A model generated the notes under the pieces. The model was not told the origin of the DNA. It did not search any database and saw only the letters and a list, made by a program, of their open reading frames with translations. A program made the position numbers and the translations under genes. Of a stretch of DNA of 64,000 nt, positions 1-8,145 are shown piece after piece (within the stretch, counting starts at the first letter, position 1; each line of letters opens with the position of its first letter). The stretch is from Paracoccus hibiscisoli (GTDB lineage: Bacteria > Pseudomonadota > Alphaproteobacteria > Rhodobacterales > Rhodobacteraceae): contig NZ_SUNH01000011.1 in assembly GCF_005048265.1 (NCBI RefSeq), positions 62,001 through 126,000 of the forward strand, read 5' to 3'.

Positions 1-158
1 GGTTCCTGTCGCGGCGGGCTTGGGCGTTCTGCCTGGCGGTGTCGGTGGGCACGGTGATCGTCGTCTGGGCCATCTTCCGCCTGATCTTCTCGGTGCTGAT
101 GCCGCAGGGGATCGTTCCCGAAGGGCGCATCGTCGCCTTCATCACCTCGCTGTTCTGA
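1..158 (+). CDS. tctB: TctB-family small membrane subunit, C-terminal fragment
   Basis: This is the 3' end of a gene that begins before the window; the frame opens at base 3 and stops with TGA at 156-158. The visible 51 residues form one hydrophobic segment (CLAVSVGTVIVVWAIFRLIF) followed by a short tail ending ITSLF, as at the end of the four-helix TctB subunit. The large subunit TctA starts 7 bases downstream, which is the standard tctCBA order. The call depends mostly on that context, because the fragment alone has no diagnostic motif. Confidence 0.75.
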   Translation, partial: FLSRRAWAFCLAVSVGTVIVVWAIFRLIFSVLMPQGIVPEGRIVAFITSLF

Positions 159-165
159 GGGCGCC

Positions 166-1665
166 ATGGACATCCTGCCGAACCTGCTGATGCCGCTGAT
201 GAACCTGGAGCTGCTGTTCCTGATCGGGGCGGGCACCTTCGCCGGCATCTATGTGGGCGCCATTCCGGGGCTGTCTGTCACCATGGCGGTGTCGATCCTG
301 ATCTCGTTCACCTTCTCATGGGAGGTCTATCCGGCGCTGGCGCTGATGATCGGCATCTATATGGGCGGGGTCTATGGCGGGTCGCGCACGGCGATCCTGC
401 TGAACATCCCCGGCGCGCCATCGGCCATCGCCACCGCGCTGGATGGCTTTCCCCTGGCCCAGCAGGGCCGCGCCGGAGAGGCGATCGGCATCGTCACGGT
501 CGTGTCCTTCATCGGGGGTTTCATCGGCATCTTCGCGCTTGGCGCCTTTGCGCCGGTGCTGTCCGATTTCGCCATCGGGTTCCAGCCGCGCGACTTCATG
601 CTGCTTGCGATCATGGGCATCCTGCTGGTCGGGTCGCTGTCGGGCGACAGCCTGGTCAAGGGCGTCTTTGCCGGGGCCTTCGGCATCGGCATCGGCGCGG
701 TGGGCATGGACCCGCTGACCATCCAGGACCGCTTTGTCTTTGGCATCGACGAATTGCGCGGCGGAATCTCGTTCGTGGCGGTGATGATCGGCCTGTTCGG
801 CGTGTCCGAGGCGCTGACCCAGATGCACAACATCAACACCCCCGCCGTGCGCCAGCGCGTCACCGGCATCATTCCAAGTTGGTCCAAGGTGCGAAAGCAT
901 CTGCCGCTTGGCCTGCAGACGTCCACCATCGGGACGGTGGTGGGCGCGCTGCCCGGGACCGGCGGCGACATCGCGGCGCTGATGGCCTATGACCACGCCC
1001 GGCGCGTGACCCGCAACCCGGAAACCCCCTTTGGCCAGGGCGCGATCGAGGGGCTGGTCGCCCCCGAGACCGCCAACAACGCCGCCGTCGGCGGGGCCTT
1101 CATCCCCATGATGACGCTTGGCATTCCGGGCGATGCGGTGACCGCCATCATGATCGGTGCGTTGTTCATCCACGGGCTGAACCCCGGCCCGATGCTGATG
1201 ATCGAACAGCCCAACATGTTCTGGTTCATCGTCGGCTCGCTGGCGCTGGCCAACTGCTTCATGCTGATCTTCGGGCTGACCGGCATCCGCCTGTTCGTCA
1301 AGATCGTCGAGCTGCCGCGCACGGTCCTGCTGCCCGTGATCATGGTCCTGTCCATCGTCGGCGCCTATGCCATCAACAACAGCCTGACGGATGTCTACTG
1401 GATGCTGGGGTTCGGGGTGCTGGGCTATTTCATGCGGCTTTACGGCTATCCGCTGGCGCCGGTGATCCTGGGGGTGATCCTGTCGCGCCTGCTGGATGAC
1501 AACTGGCGCCGCGCCATCATCAGCGAACGCGAGGATTTCGGCGCGATGATGATGGGCGTGCTGACCAGCCCGCTGTCGCTGTGCCTGTTCCTGGCGGTGG
1601 TGGGCATCCTGGTCACGAACACCCCCTGGTGGACGCGCTGGCGCGCGCGCAAGGCCGGGCAATGA
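166..1665 (+). CDS. tctA: Tripartite tricarboxylate transporter permease TctA
   Basis: Large 499-residue permease of a TctCBA transporter, which works with a periplasmic binding protein (outside the window) and TctB in the inner membrane. The N-terminal block GIYVGAIPGLSVTMAVSILI and the internal repeat GTVVGALPGTGGDIAALMAY are the paired glycine/proline-rich motifs of the family, and length is normal. The next genes act on shikimate and dehydroshikimate, so the imported substrate may be a hydroaromatic or aromatic acid rather than citrate. That substrate assignment is inference. The stop codon overlaps a possible upstream ATG of the next gene. Confidence 0.92.
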   Translation: MDILPNLLMPLMNLELLFLIGAGTFAGIYVGAIPGLSVTMAVSILISFTFSWEVYPALALMIGIYMGGVYGGSRTAILLNIPGAPSAIATALDGFPLAQQGRAGEAIGIVTVVSFIGGFIGIFALGAFAPVLSDFAIGFQPRDFMLLAIMGILLVGSLSGDSLVKGVFAGAFGIGIGAVGMDPLTIQDRFVFGIDELRGGISFVAVMIGLFGVSEALTQMHNINTPAVRQRVTGIIPSWSKVRKHLPLGLQTSTIGTVVGALPGTGGDIAALMAYDHARRVTRNPETPFGQGAIEGLVAPETANNAAVGGAFIPMMTLGIPGDAVTAIMIGALFIHGLNPGPMLMIEQPNMFWFIVGSLALANCFMLIFGLTGIRLFVKIVELPRTVLLPVIMVLSIVGAYAINNSLTDVYWMLGFGVLGYFMRLYGYPLAPVILGVILSRLLDDNWRRAIISEREDFGAMMMGVLTSPLSLCLFLAVVGILVTNTPWWTRWRARKAGQ

Positions 1666-1676
1666 GGGACCAGACC

Positions 1677-2522
1677 ATGACCGACACGATCCTGCTGGGC
1701 CTGATCGGCGACAATATCGCGGCCTCGCAATCCCCGCGCCTGCATCGGCTGGCGGGGGCGCAGAACGGGCGCCGCGTGCGCTATGACAGCCTGATCCCGC
1801 GGCTTGAGGGGCTGGATTTCGACGCGCTTTTCGCCCGCTGCGCGGCGGGCGGATACCGGGGCATCAACGTCACTTATCCCTACAAGGAGGTCGTGGCGGA
1901 CCGCCTGGCGATCGACGATCCGCTGGTCGGGGCCATCGGGGCCTGCAACACGGTCCTGTTCGGGGACGGTCCGCCGCGCGGGTTCAACACCGATTATTCG
2001 GGCTTTGTCGCCGCCTATCGCCGGATGCGGGGCGATGCCGCGCCGGGGCCGGTGCTGATGATCGGGGCGGGCGGCGTGGGTCGCGCGGTGGCCTTCGGGT
2101 TGATCGCGCTTGGCGCGTCGCAGATCCGGCTGGCCGACCGCGACCCGGCCCGCGCCGATGCGCTGGCCATGGCGCTGCGCGCCGCGCGCCCGGGCCTGTC
2201 GGTCGTGACGGGCCCGGACGCGGCGGCGATGGCGGTCGGGGCGGCGGGCGTGATCAACTGCACCCCGGTGGGCATGGTCGGCCATGACGGCACACCGCTG
2301 GAGGCCAAGCTGATGGCGGGGGCGGACTGGGCCTTTGACGCGGTCTATACGCCGGTCGACACGCAGTTCCTGCGCGACGCGCAGGCGGCGGGGCTGGACA
2401 TCATCTCGGGGTATGAGCTGTTCATCGGACAGGGCGTCGATGCCTGGGCGATCTTTACCGGGCTGCCCCTGGATCAGGACCGGCTGCGCGACGATCTGGC
2501 GGCGGGGCGGGACGCGTCATGA
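1677..2522 (+). CDS. aroE: Shikimate/quinate dehydrogenase-family protein (AroE-like)
   Basis: 281-residue NAD(P)-dependent oxidoreductase interconverting shikimate (or quinate) and 3-dehydroshikimate (or dehydroquinate). The substrate domain carries SQSPRLH, NVTYPYKE with the catalytic Lys, GAIGACNTV and NTDYSGF. The Rossmann loop is GAGGVGRAV. ATG at 1677 is preferred because GAGGG lies 8 bases upstream; an ATG at 1662 overlaps the tctA stop and would add five residues. It overlaps the dehydratase gene by 4 bp, so a catabolic role feeding dehydroshikimate into protocatechuate is more likely than the housekeeping biosynthetic AroE. The exact substrate cannot be told from sequence. Confidence 0.88.
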   Translation: MTDTILLGLIGDNIAASQSPRLHRLAGAQNGRRVRYDSLIPRLEGLDFDALFARCAAGGYRGINVTYPYKEVVADRLAIDDPLVGAIGACNTVLFGDGPPRGFNTDYSGFVAAYRRMRGDAAPGPVLMIGAGGVGRAVAFGLIALGASQIRLADRDPARADALAMALRAARPGLSVVTGPDAAAMAVGAAGVINCTPVGMVGHDGTPLEAKLMAGADWAFDAVYTPVDTQFLRDAQAAGLDIISGYELFIGQGVDAWAIFTGLPLDQDRLRDDLAAGRDAS

Positions 2523-4396
2523 AGACCTCGATCGCCACCGTGTCGCTGTCGGGCAGCCTGACGACCAAGCTGGCGGCCATCGCCGCCGCCGGTTTCGACG
2601 GCATCGAGATCTTCGAACAGGATTTCCTGGCCTCGGATTTCGCCCCCGAGGAGGTGGGCCGCATGGTCCGCGACCACGGGTTGGAGATCACGTTGTTCCA
2701 GCCCTTCCGCGACTTCGAGGGCCTGCCCGAACCGCATCGCGGCCGCGCCTTTGCCCGCGCCGAGCGCAAGTTCGAGCTGATGAACCAGCTGGGCACCGAC
2801 CTGATGCTGGTCTGTTCGACCGTGCATCCGGCGGCCATCGGCGGCATCGACCGCATGGCGCAGGATTTCCGCGACCTGGGCGATCTGGCCGCGCGCCACG
2901 GCGTCCGCGTGGGGTTCGAGGCGCTGTGCTGGGGCCGCCTGGTCAACGACCACCGCGATGCCTGGGAGGTCGTGCGCCGCGCCGATCACCCCCGCGTCGG
3001 CCTGATCCTGGACAGCTTTCACACCCTGGCGCGCCGGATCGACCCGGCCTCGATCCGGGCCATTCCGGGCGACCGGATCTTTTTCGTGCAGCTGGCGGAT
3101 GCGCCCGCCATCGACATGGACCTGCTGTACTGGTCGCGCCATTTCCGCAACATGCCCGGAGAGGGCGACCTGGACGTCGCGGGCTTCATGCGCGCGGTCA
3201 GCGCGACGGGCTATGACGGCCCGCTGAGCCTGGAGATCTTCAACGACCAGTTCCGCGCGGGCCTGCCGCGCCTGGTGGCGCAGGACGGCCATCGCAGCCT
3301 GATCGCGCTGATGGACGGCATCCGGCGCGCGGGCCCCCTGGCGGTGCCGGACCTGCCCGATTTCCCGCCCCCCCAGCCCGTCGACCGGGTCGAGTTCATC
3401 GAATTCGCCACCAGCACCGCCGAGGCCCCGGCGCTGGAGGCGCTGCTGGCCAGCGCGGGCTTTGTCCAGTCGGGCCAGCACGTGTCGAAACCGGTGACCC
3501 TGTGGCGGCAGGGGGGGACGAATCTGCTGGTCAACACCGATCCCTCGGGGTTCGCCCATACCTCATACCTGACGCATGGCACCACGGTGGCCGAGGTGGG
3601 GCTGCTGGTGGCGGACGCCCGCGCGGCCTTTGCGCGGGCCCGCGCGCTTCTGGCGCAACCCCACCGGCAGGAGGCGCCCACCGGCCAGCTGGCCATTCCC
3701 GCCATCCGCGGCGTCGGCGGCAGCGTGCTGCGGTTTCTGGACAGCGCTTCGGACCTGGCCGACATCTGGAGCGTCGATTTCAGTGCGGACCCGGCCCCGG
3801 CGGGCGCGGGCATCACCGGCATCGACCATATCGGCCAGACCATGGCCTATGACGAGATGCTCAGCTGGACCCTGTTTTACACGTCGATCCTGGACGGGCA
3901 AAAGGCACCGATGATCGACGTGGTCGATCCCGACGGGCTGGTGCGCAGCCAGGCGATTGACCTGGGAGGCCTGCGCGTCACGCTGAACGGGGCCGAGGCG
4001 CGCCACACCCTGGCCGGGCGCTTCATCGAGGACAGCTTTGGGGCATCCGTCCAGCATGTGGCCTTTGCCTGCGCCGACATCTTTGCCACGGCGGCGGCGC
4101 TGGCGGCCCTGGGCTTTGCGCCGCTGCGGATCGGGGCGAACTATTATCAGGACGTGCAGGCGCGCTTTGGCCTGGAGGGCGGGCTGGTCGCGCGGATGCA
4201 GGCGGCCAACGTGATGTATGACGAGGATGCGCAGGGCCAGTTCTTTCAGCTCTACAGCGAGCCCCGCGCCGACGGGTTCTTCTTCGAGATCGTGCAGCGT
4301 CAGGGCGGTTATGCGGGATACGGCGCGCCCAACGCCCCCTTCCGCATCGCCGCGCAGAAGCGGGCCGCCCGCCCCTCCGGCATGCCGCGCCGCTAG
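2519..4396 (+). CDS. quiC: 3-dehydroshikimate dehydratase fused to HPPD-like VOC domains
   Basis: 625-residue two-part enzyme. Residues 1 to about 265 form an AP-endonuclease-2/xylose-isomerase-type TIM barrel. The rest holds two VOC folds like 4-hydroxyphenylpyruvate dioxygenase, with likely metal ligands in GIDHIGQT, VQHVAFA and FFFEIVQR. This architecture is that of bacterial 3-dehydroshikimate dehydratases of the QuiC1 type, which make protocatechuate. It overlaps the shikimate dehydrogenase gene by 4 bp and its stop overlaps the convergent pcaQ gene by 4 bp. Placement beside pca genes supports the role. The VOC half in this family may be structural or regulatory, and I assign it no separate reaction. 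Confidence 0.85.
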   Translation: MKTSIATVSLSGSLTTKLAAIAAAGFDGIEIFEQDFLASDFAPEEVGRMVRDHGLEITLFQPFRDFEGLPEPHRGRAFARAERKFELMNQLGTDLMLVCSTVHPAAIGGIDRMAQDFRDLGDLAARHGVRVGFEALCWGRLVNDHRDAWEVVRRADHPRVGLILDSFHTLARRIDPASIRAIPGDRIFFVQLADAPAIDMDLLYWSRHFRNMPGEGDLDVAGFMRAVSATGYDGPLSLEIFNDQFRAGLPRLVAQDGHRSLIALMDGIRRAGPLAVPDLPDFPPPQPVDRVEFIEFATSTAEAPALEALLASAGFVQSGQHVSKPVTLWRQGGTNLLVNTDPSGFAHTSYLTHGTTVAEVGLLVADARAAFARARALLAQPHRQEAPTGQLAIPAIRGVGGSVLRFLDSASDLADIWSVDFSADPAPAGAGITGIDHIGQTMAYDEMLSWTLFYTSILDGQKAPMIDVVDPDGLVRSQAIDLGGLRVTLNGAEARHTLAGRFIEDSFGASVQHVAFACADIFATAAALAALGFAPLRIGANYYQDVQARFGLEGGLVARMQAANVMYDEDAQGQFFQLYSEPRADGFFFEIVQRQGGYAGYGAPNAPFRIAAQKRAARPSGMPRR

Positions 4397-5295
4397 GGGT
4401 GGGCCTGGTCCAGCGTCAGCCGGGCCAGCAGATCCAGCATCCGGTCGGGTGTCGCGCCCTGGCGGCGGGTCAGCCCCACCGCCCCGGCCAGCGCCGCGCT
4501 GCCGGTGGGCCAGAGGGTCATGCGCCCCTGGTCGACCTCATCCGCGACGACACCCTGGGAAATGAACCACAGCGCGTCCGACCCCGCCAGAATGCCGCGC
4601 CCGACCGCCAGGGCCGCCGTCTCGAAGGCGGGCTGGCGGGGCGACAGGTTGCGCGCCAGCAGATAGGCCTCGACCCCCGGGCGGATCAGCGCGTCGCGCG
4701 GCGGCAGGATCAGCGGACAGGCGGCCAGCGCGGCCTCCGTGGCGCCGCCCTGCATTGGGTGCCCCGCCCGCGATACCAGCGCCACGGGGTCCTCGTACAG
4801 GTGGTCGAACCGCAGCCCGGGCATGTCCGCGGCGACGGGCATCCGCCCGATCATCAGGTCGATCCGCCCCTCGCGCAGCAGGCGCACCAGATGGGAATGG
4901 GGGCCGGTCTCGACCGCCAGCGTCATGTGGGGCGCGGCCTCGTGGAACCGCAGCGCGACGCGCGGGAACAGGCGCGTGGCGGCGGTGGGCAGGACACCCA
5001 CGCCGATGCGGCCCGCCGCCCGGTCGGGATGCAGCGCCGCGACCCCGGCCTCCAGCGTCTGCAGGGCGGTCGCGGCATGGGCGCGCAGCAGGGTTCCGGC
5101 CTCAGTCAGGATCAGGCGGCGGCGTTCGCGGCGAAACAGGGGCACGCCCAGCAGGGTCTCCAGCTCGGCCAGGGTGCGGCTCAGGGCGGGCTGGGTGATG
5201 CCCTGCGCGCGGGCCGCCGCCGACAGGTTCCCGCGCGCGGCGATATCCAGGAACACCCGGATATGGCGCAGCTTGATCCCTGGATGCATGATCAT
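4393..5295 (-). CDS. pcaQ: LysR-family regulator, PcaQ-like
   Basis: 300-residue LysR activator. The N-terminal winged helix contains LDIAARGNLSAAARAQGITQ followed by PALSRTLAELETLLG, typical of PcaQ, the activator that senses beta-carboxymuconate or related pca intermediates. The effector domain is complete and ends LDLLARLTLDQAHP. It is divergent from pcaD, as in rhizobia and roseobacters, and the 77-base gap (5296-5372) must hold both promoters and the PcaQ site. ATG at 5295 is chosen because an AGGG lies 11 bases upstream; ATG at 5289 is the alternative. The regulator looks intact although the operon it should control is damaged. Confidence 0.86.
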   Translation of the reverse strand: MIMHPGIKLRHIRVFLDIAARGNLSAAARAQGITQPALSRTLAELETLLGVPLFRRERRRLILTEAGTLLRAHAATALQTLEAGVAALHPDRAAGRIGVGVLPTAATRLFPRVALRFHEAAPHMTLAVETGPHSHLVRLLREGRIDLMIGRMPVAADMPGLRFDHLYEDPVALVSRAGHPMQGGATEAALAACPLILPPRDALIRPGVEAYLLARNLSPRQPAFETAALAVGRGILAGSDALWFISQGVVADEVDQGRMTLWPTGSAALAGAVGLTRRQGATPDRMLDLLARLTLDQAHP

Positions 5296-5372
5296 ATCGG
5301 CATCAACCCTGTCCCGTTTTGCATTATCGCGGCCATTTTCGGCATGGTACGTTATGGACAGGAGGAGATTCA

Positions 5373-5834
5373 ATGCTGGCTTTGTCCCGCCCCTATGGCG
5401 TGCTGCATTACCGTCTGGACGGGCCTGCGGACGCGCCGGTCGTGGTGATGGCCAATTCACTGGGGACCGATCTGCGGCTGTGGGATGCGGTCATGCCGCT
5501 GCTGCCCGCGGGGCTGCGGTATCTGCGCTATGACAAGCAGGGCCACGGGCTGTCCGATCTGGGCCGGGCCGACCGGTTGCAGGATCACGTCGATGACGTG
5601 GTCGCTCTGATCGAACAGGTGGCCCGCGGCCCGGTGGTGATGGTGGGCCTGTCCATCGGCGGGCTGATCGCGCAGCGCCTGGCCAGCACACGGCCCGATC
5701 TGGTGCGCGCGCTGGTGGCGCTGATCGAACAGCCCGACCGCCGCGACACCCTGATCGCGCGGCGCGAGGGCGCGATCTATCGCTTTGACATTCACCTTCA
5801 GGGCGACCGGGAAACGGTGTTCATCGATGTCTGA
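5373..5834 (+). pseudogene. pcaD'-'pcaG: pcaD'-'pcaG deletion fusion (broken enol-lactonase joined to dioxygenase alpha tail)
   Basis: A 153-residue reading frame with strong GGAGGAG ribosome site at 5361. Residues 1 to about 114 are the start of 3-oxoadipate enol-lactonase PcaD, including MANSLGTDLRLWDAV, YDKQGHGLSD and the nucleophile elbow GLSIGG (Ser94). From about residue 117 the sequence becomes LIEQPDRRDTLIARREG and ends YRFDIHLQGDRETVFIDV, which is the C-terminus of protocatechuate 3,4-dioxygenase alpha chain PcaG. An in-frame deletion has therefore removed the PcaD acid and His residues, all of pcaC and pcaH, and most of pcaG. Neither activity should survive. The fusion may still be translated and may be retained to couple translation to the overlapping downstream gene. 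Confidence 0.88.
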
Positions 5835-6702
5835 CACCCCCTGCATCCTCTGCGTGGCCATTAACGGCAGCCTGCCGACCAAGGCCAACAACCCCGCCGT
5901 ACCCATCACCATCGCCGAGCAGGTGGAATCCACCCAAGAGGCCTTCGAGGCCGGGGCCAGCATCGTGCATGCCCATGTCCGCGACGACGAGGGCCGCCCG
6001 ACCAGCGACCCGGACCGTTTCGCCCGCCTGCTGGAGGGCATCCGCGAGCATTGTCCCGGCATGATCGTGCAGCTGTCGACCGGCGGTCGGTCGGGGGCGG
6101 GCCGCGACCGCGGCGGCATGCTGCGCCTGTCGCCCGACATGGCCAGCCTGGCGGTCGGGTCGAACAACTTTCCGACCCGCGTTTATGAGAACAGCCCCGA
6201 TCTGGTCGACTGGCTGGCCGCCGAAATGGCCGCCCACGGCGTCATGCCAGAGATCGAGGCCTTTGATCTGTCCCATATCCTGCAGGCCCATGCGATGTGG
6301 CGCGACGGGCGCCTGACGACCCGGCCCTATGTGCAATTCGTGATGGGGGTGCGCAACGCGATGCCGGTCGATCGCGACGTGTTCGATTACTATGTCCACA
6401 CTGTGCGGCGGCTGTTCGGGGCCGATGCGCCCTGGTGCGCCGCCGGGATCGGGCCGAACCAGATCGTGCTGAACGAATGGGCGATCGCTGCGGGGGGTCA
6501 CGCCCGGACCGGGCTGGAGGACAACGTGCGGCTGGACCGCGACCGGCTGGCGCCTTCGAACGCGGCGCTGGTGCGGCGCGCGGCGGCGCTGTGCGACCGT
6601 CACGGGCGGCCCGTCGCCACATGGCAGCAGGCCCGCGCCATCCTGGGCCTGCCGCAAAAGGCCCCCGGCACCGGCGTGGCCGCTCAGGACGTGGCCCGAT
6701 GA
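5827..6702 (+). CDS. BKACE (DUF849) beta-keto acid cleavage enzyme
   Basis: 291-residue TIM-barrel Zn enzyme of the beta-keto acid cleavage family, which uses acetyl-CoA to split beta-keto acids to acetoacetate and a CoA ester. Visible motifs are CVAINGSLPTKANNPAVPIT, ASIVHAHVRDDEGRPTSD with the His-x-His metal ligands, and GLEDNVRL near the end. The ATG overlaps the fused pcaD/pcaG stop by 8 bp, and pcaB follows with a 4-bp overlap. Some family members act on beta-ketoadipate, so placement in a pca operon suggests cleavage of 3-oxoadipate in place of PcaIJF. That substrate is inference. Confidence 0.87.
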   Translation: MSDTPCILCVAINGSLPTKANNPAVPITIAEQVESTQEAFEAGASIVHAHVRDDEGRPTSDPDRFARLLEGIREHCPGMIVQLSTGGRSGAGRDRGGMLRLSPDMASLAVGSNNFPTRVYENSPDLVDWLAAEMAAHGVMPEIEAFDLSHILQAHAMWRDGRLTTRPYVQFVMGVRNAMPVDRDVFDYYVHTVRRLFGADAPWCAAGIGPNQIVLNEWAIAAGGHARTGLEDNVRLDRDRLAPSNAALVRRAAALCDRHGRPVATWQQARAILGLPQKAPGTGVAAQDVAR

Positions 6703-8054
6703 CCGGCCCGGCGCAGAACGCGCTCTATGCCGCGCTGTTCGGCGACCCCCAGACCGAGGCGCTGTTCTCTGCCCAGGCAGAGCTGGCCGCCATGGCCCGG
6801 GTCGAGGCCGCCCTGGCCGTCGCGCAATCGCAGCTGGGCGTCATTCCCGCCGATGCGGGTCCGGCCATCGCGGCGGCCTGCACCGCGCTGCCGATCGACC
6901 CGCAGGATCTGACGCAGGCCACGGCGCAGAACGGCGTGCCGGTGCCCGGCCTGATCGCCGCGATCCGCGACCGGATGGGCCGCACGCCGCACGCCGCCCA
7001 TCTGCACTGGGGCGCGACCAGCCAGGACATCATGGACAGCGCGCTGGCCCTGCGGATCGGGCCGATCCTGGCCCTGTGGGAGGGGCGGCTGCACGCCATC
7101 CTGACGCGGCTGGCGGGACTTGCGGCCGATCATGCCGATCTGCCGATGGCCGCGCGGACCTATGGCCAGGCGGCGACGCCCACCGGCTTTGGCGCGGTCG
7201 TCGCGGGCTGGGGCTGGCCGCTGCTGGATCAGGTGCAGGCCATGCCCGCCCTGCGCGACCGTGTGCTGCGGGTGTCGCTGTCGGGCGCTGCGGGCACGCT
7301 GTCGGCGATGGGGCCTCAGGGTCCGGCGGTGCGGCAGGCGATGGCCCGGGCGCTGGACCTGGGCGATCCGGAGCGCAGCTGGCACAGCGACCGGTCCGGC
7401 CCGGGGCATCTGGCCGACTGGATCGCGGGTCTGGCGGCGGCCTTAGGCAAGCTGGCCGAGGATCTGCTGCTGATGACCCAATCGGGCATCGGCACCGTGG
7501 TGATCGCGGGGGGCGGGGCCTCATCCACCATGCCGCAAAAGCGGAACCCGGTCGGGCCGTCGGCGATGGTGGCGCTGGCGCGGCACGCGATGGGGCTGGC
7601 GGCGACGTTCCGCGCCGCGGGCCTGCACCGCCAGCAGCGCGACGGGGCCGCCTGGTTCACCGAATGGCTGACCTTGCCGCCGCTCTGCATTGCGGGGGGG
7701 GCCTTGCTGCGGACCGCAGACGATGTGCTGGAGCGGCTGACCCCCGATGCCGGGGCGATGGCGCGCGACCTGCAGATCGGCCAAGGCACCATCCATGCCG
7801 AGGCGCTGACCTTTGCCCTGACCGAACACACGGCGCTGGACCGGGCCACGGCGGCCGCGCGGGTCGCCGACCTCTGCGCGCAGGCCCTGCGGGAGGGGCG
7901 CGACCTGACCGAACTGGCGCGCGGGGCATGGCCCGGCCCCGACTGGCCCGCGCTGATCCGTGCGCGCAGCCTGGGCCAGGCCCCGCAAGAGGCCCGCGCC
8001 TTTGACCGGGCGGTCCGCGCCGCATCCGGGGGGCTCGATCAAGGCGGGTCTTGA
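6699..8054 (+). CDS. pcaB: 3-carboxy-cis,cis-muconate cycloisomerase
   Basis: 451-residue member of the fumarase/aspartase superfamily that lactonises 3-carboxymuconate in the protocatechuate branch. It shows the superfamily motifs GATSQDIMDSALALR and the signature loop SSTMPQKRNPVGP. Length is normal for the PcaB group with its longer C-terminal part. It overlaps the BKACE gene by ATGA, so it belongs to the same transcript. Its substrate is the product of PcaHG, which is missing here, so the enzyme may lack substrate unless a dioxygenase is encoded elsewhere. Confidence 0.9.
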   Translation: MTGPAQNALYAALFGDPQTEALFSAQAELAAMARVEAALAVAQSQLGVIPADAGPAIAAACTALPIDPQDLTQATAQNGVPVPGLIAAIRDRMGRTPHAAHLHWGATSQDIMDSALALRIGPILALWEGRLHAILTRLAGLAADHADLPMAARTYGQAATPTGFGAVVAGWGWPLLDQVQAMPALRDRVLRVSLSGAAGTLSAMGPQGPAVRQAMARALDLGDPERSWHSDRSGPGHLADWIAGLAAALGKLAEDLLLMTQSGIGTVVIAGGGASSTMPQKRNPVGPSAMVALARHAMGLAATFRAAGLHRQQRDGAAWFTEWLTLPPLCIAGGALLRTADDVLERLTPDAGAMARDLQIGQGTIHAEALTFALTEHTALDRATAAARVADLCAQALREGRDLTELARGAWPGPDWPALIRARSLGQAPQEARAFDRAVRAASGGLDQGGS

Positions 8055-8105
8055 TGCAGGTCATGTCGGCGCCGTGCCCGTGTCCTTATGACGGGGGGTG
8101 ACCCT

Positions 8106-8123
8106 GCCCGCATCGTTGCGGGC
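8106..8123. terminator. Hairpin after pca operon
   Basis: Perfect 7-bp stem GCCCGCA / TGCGGGC with a TCGT loop, 51 bases after the pcaB stop. It has no T-tract, so it is a candidate terminator or mRNA 3'-end stabiliser only. Confidence 0.45.
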
Positions 8124-8145
8124 CGCACGACACAAGGCATGGCCC

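Noticed and set aside
316..1662. Very long open frames antisense to tctA and to many other genes
   Set aside because: In GC-rich DNA antisense frames stay open by codon bias. Their translations are rich in His, Arg, Gln and Pro with no family motif, while the opposite strand holds clear genes.
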